Origin: Hirudinaria manillensis
Taxonomy: Eukaryota > Annelida > Clitellata > Hirudinida > Hirudinidae
Assembly (NCBI GenBank): GCA_034509925.1
Contig: CM067533.1
Span: forward strand, 2,496,001 to 2,560,000
Direction of reading: 5' to 3'
DNA length: 64,000 nucleotides
In this document: piece by piece, positions 57,773 through 64,000 of the stretch
Layout: every line of letters begins with the position of its first letter
Position numbering within the stretch: position 1 is the stretch's first letter
The notes under the pieces: generated by a model
What the model was told of the DNA's origin: nothing
Databases searched by the model: none
The model's input: the letters and a program-made list of their open reading frames with translations, nothing else
Translations under genes and position numbers: made by a program

Positions 57773-60226
57773 TTGAAGAGTAAGGGCTTGTTATTCTTTG
57801 TTTTTATGGAAATTAAATTTTATTTCTATGGAAATCATCGGACAATGTCAACTCCAAATAGAGCTTCGATTTCACACAGTACGAGTCATGAATCTTCTAA
57901 CAAGAGAAGAAAGAAATTGCAAGTCATCAGACAAAGTCAACTCCAAAGACTGCTTCGATTTCACACAATACAAGTCATGAATCTTCTAACAAGAGAAGAA
58001 AGAAATTGAAAGTCATCAGACAAAGTCAACTCCAAAGACTGCTTCGATTTCACACAATACAAGTCATGAATCTTCTAACAACAAAAGAAAGAAATTGGAA
58101 GTCATAAGACAAAGTCAACTCCAGCACAATATCTTCACAAACAATTGTCTTTTCCGACACGTAACCTCCATCATGCGCGGAGTAGATGTGAACTCTAGTC
58201 CCGCCGGCCGAGAAATGCCATAGCCAACTCGCTCTCCTTAATTTATAGCTATCGGCGCCTCAGCAGCATGCAGGCGTGCATCGCGTGCGTGCTAGCTACT
58301 AGCACGAGGCTTGGCTTCCCGCCCATTTATGGCGTCATTAATTGAAGAGTAAGGGCTTGTTATTCTTTGTTTTTATGGAAATTAAATTTTATTTCTATGG
58401 AAATCATCGGACAATATCAACTCCAAATAGAGCTTCGATTTCACACAGTACGAGTCATGAATCTTCTAACAAGATAAGAAAGAAATTGCAAGTCATCAGA
58501 CAAAGTCAACTCCAAAGACTGCTTCGATTTCACACAATACAAGTCATGAATCTTCTAACAAGAGAAGAAAGAAATTGAAAGTCATCAGACAAAGTCAACT
58601 CCAAAGACTGCTTCGATTTCACACAATACAAGTCATGAATCTTCTAACAAGTGAAGAAAGAAATTGAAAGTCATCAGACAAAGTCAACTCCAAAGACTGC
58701 TTCGATTTCACACAATACAAGTCATGAATCTTCTAACAACAAAAGAAAGAAATTGGAAGTCATAAGACAAAGTCAACTCCAGCACAATATCTTCACAAAC
58801 AATTGTCTTTTCCGTAACGTAACCTCCATCATGCGCGGAGTAGATGTGAACTCTAGTCCCGCCGGCCGAGAAATGCCATAGCCAACTCGCTCTCCTTAAT
58901 TTATAGCTATCGGCGCCTCAGCAGCATGCAGGCGTGCATCGCGTGCGTGCTAGCTACTAGCACGAGGCTTGGCTTCCCGCCCATTTATAGCGTGATTAAT
59001 TGAAGAGTAAGGGCTTGTTATTCTTTGTTTTTATGGAAATTAAATTTTATTTCTATGGAAATCATCGGACAATGTCAACTCCAAATAGAGCTTCGATTTC
59101 ACACAGTACGAGTCATGAATCTTCTAACAAGAGAAGAAAGAAATTGCAAGTCATCAGACAAAGTCAACTCCAAAGACTGCTTCGATTTCACACAATACAA
59201 GTCATGAATCTTCTAACAAGAGAAGAAAGAAATTGAAAGTCATCAGACAAAGTCAACTCCAAAGACTGCTTCGATTTCACACAATACAAGTCATGAATCT
59301 TCTAACAACAAAAGAAAGAAATTGGAAGTCATAAGACAAAGTCAACTCCAGCACAATATCTTCACAAACAATTGTCTTTTCCGACACGTAACCTCCATCA
59401 TGCGCGGAGTAGATGTGAACTCTAGTCCCGCCGGCCGAGAAATGCCATAGCCAACTCGCTCTCCTTAATTTATAGCTATCGGCGCCTCAGCAGCATGCAG
59501 GCGTGCATCGCGTGCGTGCTAGCTACTAGCACGAGGCTTGGCTTCCCGCCCATTTATGGCGTCATTAATTGAAGAGTAAGGGCTTGTTATTCTTTGTTTT
59601 TATGGAAATTAAATTTTATTTCTATGGAAATCATCGGACAATATCAACTCCAAATAGAGCTTCGATTTCACACAGTACGAGTCATGAATCTTCTAACAAG
59701 ATAAGAAAGAAATTGCAAGTCATCAGACAAAGTCAACTCCAAAGACTGCTTCGATTTCACACAATACAAGTCATGAATCTTCTAACAAGAGAAGAAAGAA
59801 ATTGAAAGTCATCAGACAAAGTCAACTCCAAAGACTGCTTCGATTTCACACAATACAAGTCATGAATCTTCTAACAAGTGAAGAAAGAAATTGAAAGTCA
59901 TCAGACAAAGTCAACTCCAAAGACTGCTTCGATTTCACACAATACAAGTCATGAATCTTCTAACAACAAAAGAAAGAAATTGGAAGTCATAAGACAAAGT
60001 CAACTCCAGCACAATATCTTCACAAACAATTGTCTTTTCCGTAACGTAACCTCCATCATGCGCGGAGTAGATGTGAACTCTAGTCCCGCCGGCCGAGAAA
60101 TGCCATAGCCAACTCGCTCTCCTTAATTTATAGCTATCGGCGCCTCAGCAGCATGCAGGCGTGCATCGCGTGCGTGCTAGCTACTAGCACGAGGCTTGGC
60201 TTCCCGCCCATTTATGGCGTGATTAA
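57773..60226. repeat. 1,227-bp higher-order repeat, tandem pair
   Basis: Units of 569 and 658 bp are repeated (57773-58999 and 59000-60226). Both copies carry GGCGTCATTAATTG, CAATATCAACTCC and GATAAGAAAG at a 1,227-bp offset. Confidence 0.9.
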
Positions 60227-63200
60227 TTGAAGAGTAAGGGCTTGTTATTCTTTGTTTTTATGGAAATTAAATTTTATTTCTATGGAAATCATCGGACAAT
60301 GTCAACTCCAAATAGAGCTTCGATTTCACACAGTACGAGTCATGAATCTTCTAACAAGAGAAGAAAGAAATTGCAAGTCATCAGACAAAGTCAACTCCAA
60401 AGACTGCTTCGATTTCACACAATACAAGTCATGAATCTTCTAACAAGAGAAGAAAGAAATTGAAAGTCATCAGACAAAGTCAACTCCAAAGACTGCTTCG
60501 ATTTCACACAATACAAGTCATGAATCTTCTAAAAAGTGAAGAAAGAAATTGAAAGTCATCAGACAAAGTCAACTCCAAAGACTGCTTCGATTTCACACAA
60601 TACAAGTCATGAATCTTCTAACAACAAAAGAAAGAAATTGGAAGTCATAAGACAAAGTCAACTCCAGCACAATATCTTCACAAACAATTGTCTTTTCCGT
60701 AACGTAACCTCCATCATGCGCGGAGTAGATGTGAACTCTAGTCCCGCCGGCCGAGAAATGCCATAGCCAACTCGCTCTCCTTAATTTATAGCTATCGGCG
60801 CCTCAGCAGCATGCAGGCGTGCATCGCGTGCGTGCTAGCTACTAGCACGAGGCTTGGCTTCCCGCCCATTTATAGCGTGATTAATTGAAGAGTAAGGGCT
60901 TGTTATTCTTTGTTTTTATGGAAATTAAATTTTATTTCTATGGAAATCATCGGACAATGTCAACTCCAAATAGAGCTTCGATTTCACACAGTACGAGTCA
61001 TGAATCTTCTAACAAGAGAAGAAAGAAATTGCAAGTCATCAGACAAAGTCAACTCCAAAGACTGCTTCGATTTCACACAATACAAGTCATGAATCTTCTA
61101 ACAAGAGAAGAAAGAAATTGAAAGTCATCAGACAAAGTCAACTCCAAAGACTGCTTCGATTTCACACAATACAAGTCATGAATCTTCTAACAACAAAAGA
61201 AAGAAATTGGAAGTCATAAGACAAAGTCAACTCCAGCACAATATCTTCACAAACAATTGTCTTTTCCGACACGTAACCTCCATCATGCGCGGAGTAGATG
61301 TGAACTCTAGTCCCGCCGGCCGAGAAATGCCATAGCCAACTCGCTCTCCTTAATTTATAGCTATCGGCGCCTCAGCAGCATGCAGGCGTGCATCGCGTGC
61401 GTGCTAGCTACTAGCACGAGGCTTGGCTTCCCGCCCATTTATGGCGTGATTAATTGAAGAGTAAGGGCTTGTTATTCTTTGTTTTTATGGAAATTAAATT
61501 TTATTTCTATGGAAATCATCGGACAATGTCAACTCCAAATAGAGCTTCGATTTCACACAGTACGAGTCATGAATCTTCTAACAAGAGAAGAAAGAAATTG
61601 CAAGTCATCAGACAAAGTCAACTCCAAAGACTGCTTCGATTTCACACAATACAAGTCATGAATCTTCTAACAAGAGAAGAAAGAAATTGAAAGTCATCAG
61701 ACAAAGTCAACTCCAAAGACTGCTTCGATTTCACACAATACAAGTCATGAATCTTCTAACAACAAAAGAAAGAAATTGGAAGTCATAAGACAAAGTCAAC
61801 TCCAGCACAATATCTTCACAAACAATTGTCTTTTCCGTAACGTAACCTCCATCATGCGCGGAGTAGATGTGAACTCTAGTCCCGCCGGCCGAGAAATGCC
61901 ATAGCCAACTCGCTCTCCTTAATTTATAGCTATCGGCGCCTCAGCAGCATGCAGGCGTGCATCGCGTGCGTGCTAGCTACTAGCACGAGGCTTGGCTTCC
62001 CGCCCATTTATGGCGTGATTAATTGAAGAGTAAGGGCTTGTTATTCTTTGTTTTTATGGAAATTAAATTTTATTTCTATGGAAATCATCGGACAATGTCA
62101 ACTCCAAATAGAGCTTCGATTTCACACAGTACGAGTCATGAATCTTCTAACAAGAGAAGAAAGAAATTGCAAGTCATCAGACAAAGTCAACTCCAAAGAC
62201 TGCTTCGATTTCACACAATACAAGTCATGAATCTTCTAACAAGAGAAGAAAGAAATTGAAAGTCATCAGACAAAGTCAACTCCAAAGACTGCTTCGATTT
62301 CACACAATACAAGTCATGAATCTTCTAACAACAAAAGAAAGAAATTGGAAGTCATAAGACAAAGTCAACTCCAGCACAATATCTTCACAAACAATTGTCT
62401 TTTCCGTAACGTAACCTCCATCATGCGCGGAGTAGATGTGAACTCTAGTCCCGCCGGCCGAGAAATGCCATAGCCAACTCGCTCTCCTTAATTTATAGCT
62501 ATCGGCGCCTCAGCAGCATGCAGGCGTGCATCGCGTGCGTGCTAGCTACTAGCACGAGGCTTGGCTTCCCGCCCATTTATAGCGTGATTAATTGAAGAGT
62601 AAGGGCTTGTTATTCTTTGTTTTTATGGAAATTAAATTTTATTTCTATGGAAATCATCGGACAATGTCAACTCCAAATAGAGCTTCGATTTCAGTACGAG
62701 TCATGAATCTTCTAACATGAGAAGAAAGAAATTGCAAGTCATCAGACAAAGTCAACTCCAAAGACTGCTTCGATTTCACACAATACAAGTCATGAATCTT
62801 CTAACAAGTGAAGAAAGAAATTGAAAGTCATCAGACAAAGTCAACTCCAAAGACTGCTTCGATTTCACACAATACAAGTCATGAATCTTCTAACAACAAA
62901 AGAAAGAAATTGGAAGTCATAAGACAAAGTCAACTCCAGCACAATATCTTCACAAACAATTGTCTTTTCCGTAACGTAACCTCCATCATGCGCGGAGTAG
63001 ATGTGAACTCTAGTCCCGCCGGCCGAGAAATGCCATAGCCAACTCGCTCTCCTTAATTTATAGCTATCGGCGCCTCAGCAGCATGCAGGCGTGCATCGCG
63101 TGCGTGCTAGCTACTAGCACGAGGCTTGGCTTCCCGCCCATTTATAGCGTGATTAATTGAAGAGTAAGGGCTTGTTATTCTTTGTTTTTATGGAAATTAA

Positions 63201-64000
63201 ATTTTATTTCTATGGAAATCATCGGACAATGTCAACTCCAAATAGAGCTTCGATTTCACACAGTACGAGTCATGAATCTTCTAACAAGAGAAGAAAGAAA
63301 TTGCAAGTCATCAGACAAAGTCAACTCCAAAGACTGCTTCGATTTCACACAATACAAGTCATGAATCTTCTAACAAGAGAAGAAAGAAATTGAAAGTCAT
63401 CAGACAAAGTCAACTCCAAAGACTGCTTCGATTTCACACAATACAAGTCATGAATCTTCTAACAACAAAAGAAAGAAATTGGAAGTCATAAGACAAAGTC
63501 AACTCCAGCACAATATCTTCACAAACAATTGTCTTTTCCGTAACGTAACCTCCATCATGCGCGGAGTAGATGTGAACTCTAGTCCCGCCGGCCGAGAAAT
63601 GCCATAGCCAACTCGCTCTCCTTAATTTATAGCTATCGGCGCCTCAGCAGCATGCAGGCGTGCATCGCGTGCGTGCTAGCTACTAGCACGAGGCTTGGCT
63701 TCCCGCCCATTTATGGCGTGATTAATTGAAGAGTAAGGGCTTGTTATTCTTTGTTTTTATGGAAATTAAATTTTATTTCTATGGAAATCATCGGACAATG
63801 TCAACTCCAAATAGAGCTTCGATTTCACACAGTACGAGTCATGAATCTTCTAACAAGAGAAGAAAGAAATTGCAAGTCATCAGACAAAGTCAACTCCAAA
63901 GACTGCTTCGATTTCACACAATACAAGTCATGAATCTTCTAACAAGAGAAGAAAGAAATTGAAAGTCATCAGACAAAGTCAACTCCAAAGACTGCTTCGA

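Larger units (their letters stand above)
23594..64000. repeat. Satellite array with quantised unit length (spacer plus n x 89 bp)
   Basis: The array begins inside an 89-bp monomer (CGATTTCACACAATACAAG at 23594) and runs past the window end. The landmark TTGAAGAGTAAGGGC in the spacer occurs 70 times, first at 23892 and last at 63726. The 69 intervals fall into four classes: 12 near 480 bp, 22 near 569 bp, 31 near 658 bp and 4 of 292 bp. The steps are exactly one 89-bp monomer. Each unit is a ~302-bp spacer followed by 2, 3 or 4 monomers, or none in the 292-bp form. That makes about 214 monomers in the complete intervals. Copies differ by scattered single bases and rare 1-4-bp indels. No gene lies inside. 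Confidence 0.97.

Noticed and set aside
23892-63962. Many 60-125-codon ORFs repeated through the array (starting with TTG at the GAAGAGTAAGGGC landmark, or inside monomers)
   Set aside because: They start mostly at TTG, and the frame shifts every 89 bp. Several frames are open at once, and copies differ by indels and stops with no bias towards silent changes. They are translations of satellite DNA.
23594-64000. CRISPR array
   Set aside because: The host is an animal, the repeats are 89 bp and directly contiguous without unique spacers, and the 302-bp segments are identical to each other.

Overview
The window is nuclear DNA of an invertebrate animal; the species cannot be named from the sequence. 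The evidence is a spliced class A GPCR exon, a Jockey/CR1-type LINE, Ty3/gypsy LTR elements whose primer-binding sites match an animal-type tRNA-Leu 3' end, degenerate TTAGGG-type telomeric DNA, and AT-rich intergenic DNA full of (CCAT)n, (ATT)n and (GAT/GAC)n microsatellites. There are no bacterial-style genes, operons or CRISPR arrays.

Layout. Positions 1-9.9 kb are mostly non-coding microsatellite-rich DNA. They hold one convincing host coding segment, the 3'-terminal exon of a rhodopsin-like receptor (2928-3609, plus strand), with its splice acceptor. Smaller items are a triplicated 37-bp E-box minisatellite (4124-4234), a tiny Tigger/pogo-like terminal-inverted-repeat element (6851-6940) and a patch of degenerate interstitial telomere repeat (9159-9299).

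Positions 9.9-18.5 kb are a nest of retroelements. A 5'-truncated LINE (RT fragment 9900-10820, 3' tail with hairpin and poly(A) 18301-18478) is split by a composite LTR insertion (10846-18300). The composite is two different but related Ty3/gypsy elements in opposite orientation, joined exactly 3' LTR to 3' LTR, with one 4-bp target duplication (ATAT) around the pair. Element A (plus strand, 1,961 bp) has 295-bp LTRs and a single SAP-type ORF without pol. Element B (minus strand, 5,494 bp) has 223-bp LTRs, a SAP-containing Gag and a complete protease-RT-RNaseH-integrase Pol reached by a -1 frameshift. A and B share LTR termini, the same tRNA-Leu primer site and a shared block beside the polypurine tract. 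A therefore looks like a non-autonomous passenger that uses B's machinery. Both LTR pairs look identical by eye, so the insertion is young.

Positions 18.5-23.6 kb are non-coding, with a ~400-bp (TTA)n tract and a ~1.2-kb segment bounded by long inverted repeats (22011-23247).

From 23,594 to the window end (more than 40 kb, right edge not reached) lies one satellite array. Its unit is a nearly invariant, more GC-rich ~302-bp spacer followed by 0, 2, 3 or 4 copies of an 89-bp monomer. Unit lengths are therefore quantised at 292, 480, 569 and 658 bp. Units are organised into higher-order repeats (950, 1,227 and 1,796 bp) and long duplicated blocks (about 4.9 kb at offset 13,156 and 7.3 kb at offset 20,246). 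The short ORFs in the array are by-products of repetition, not genes.
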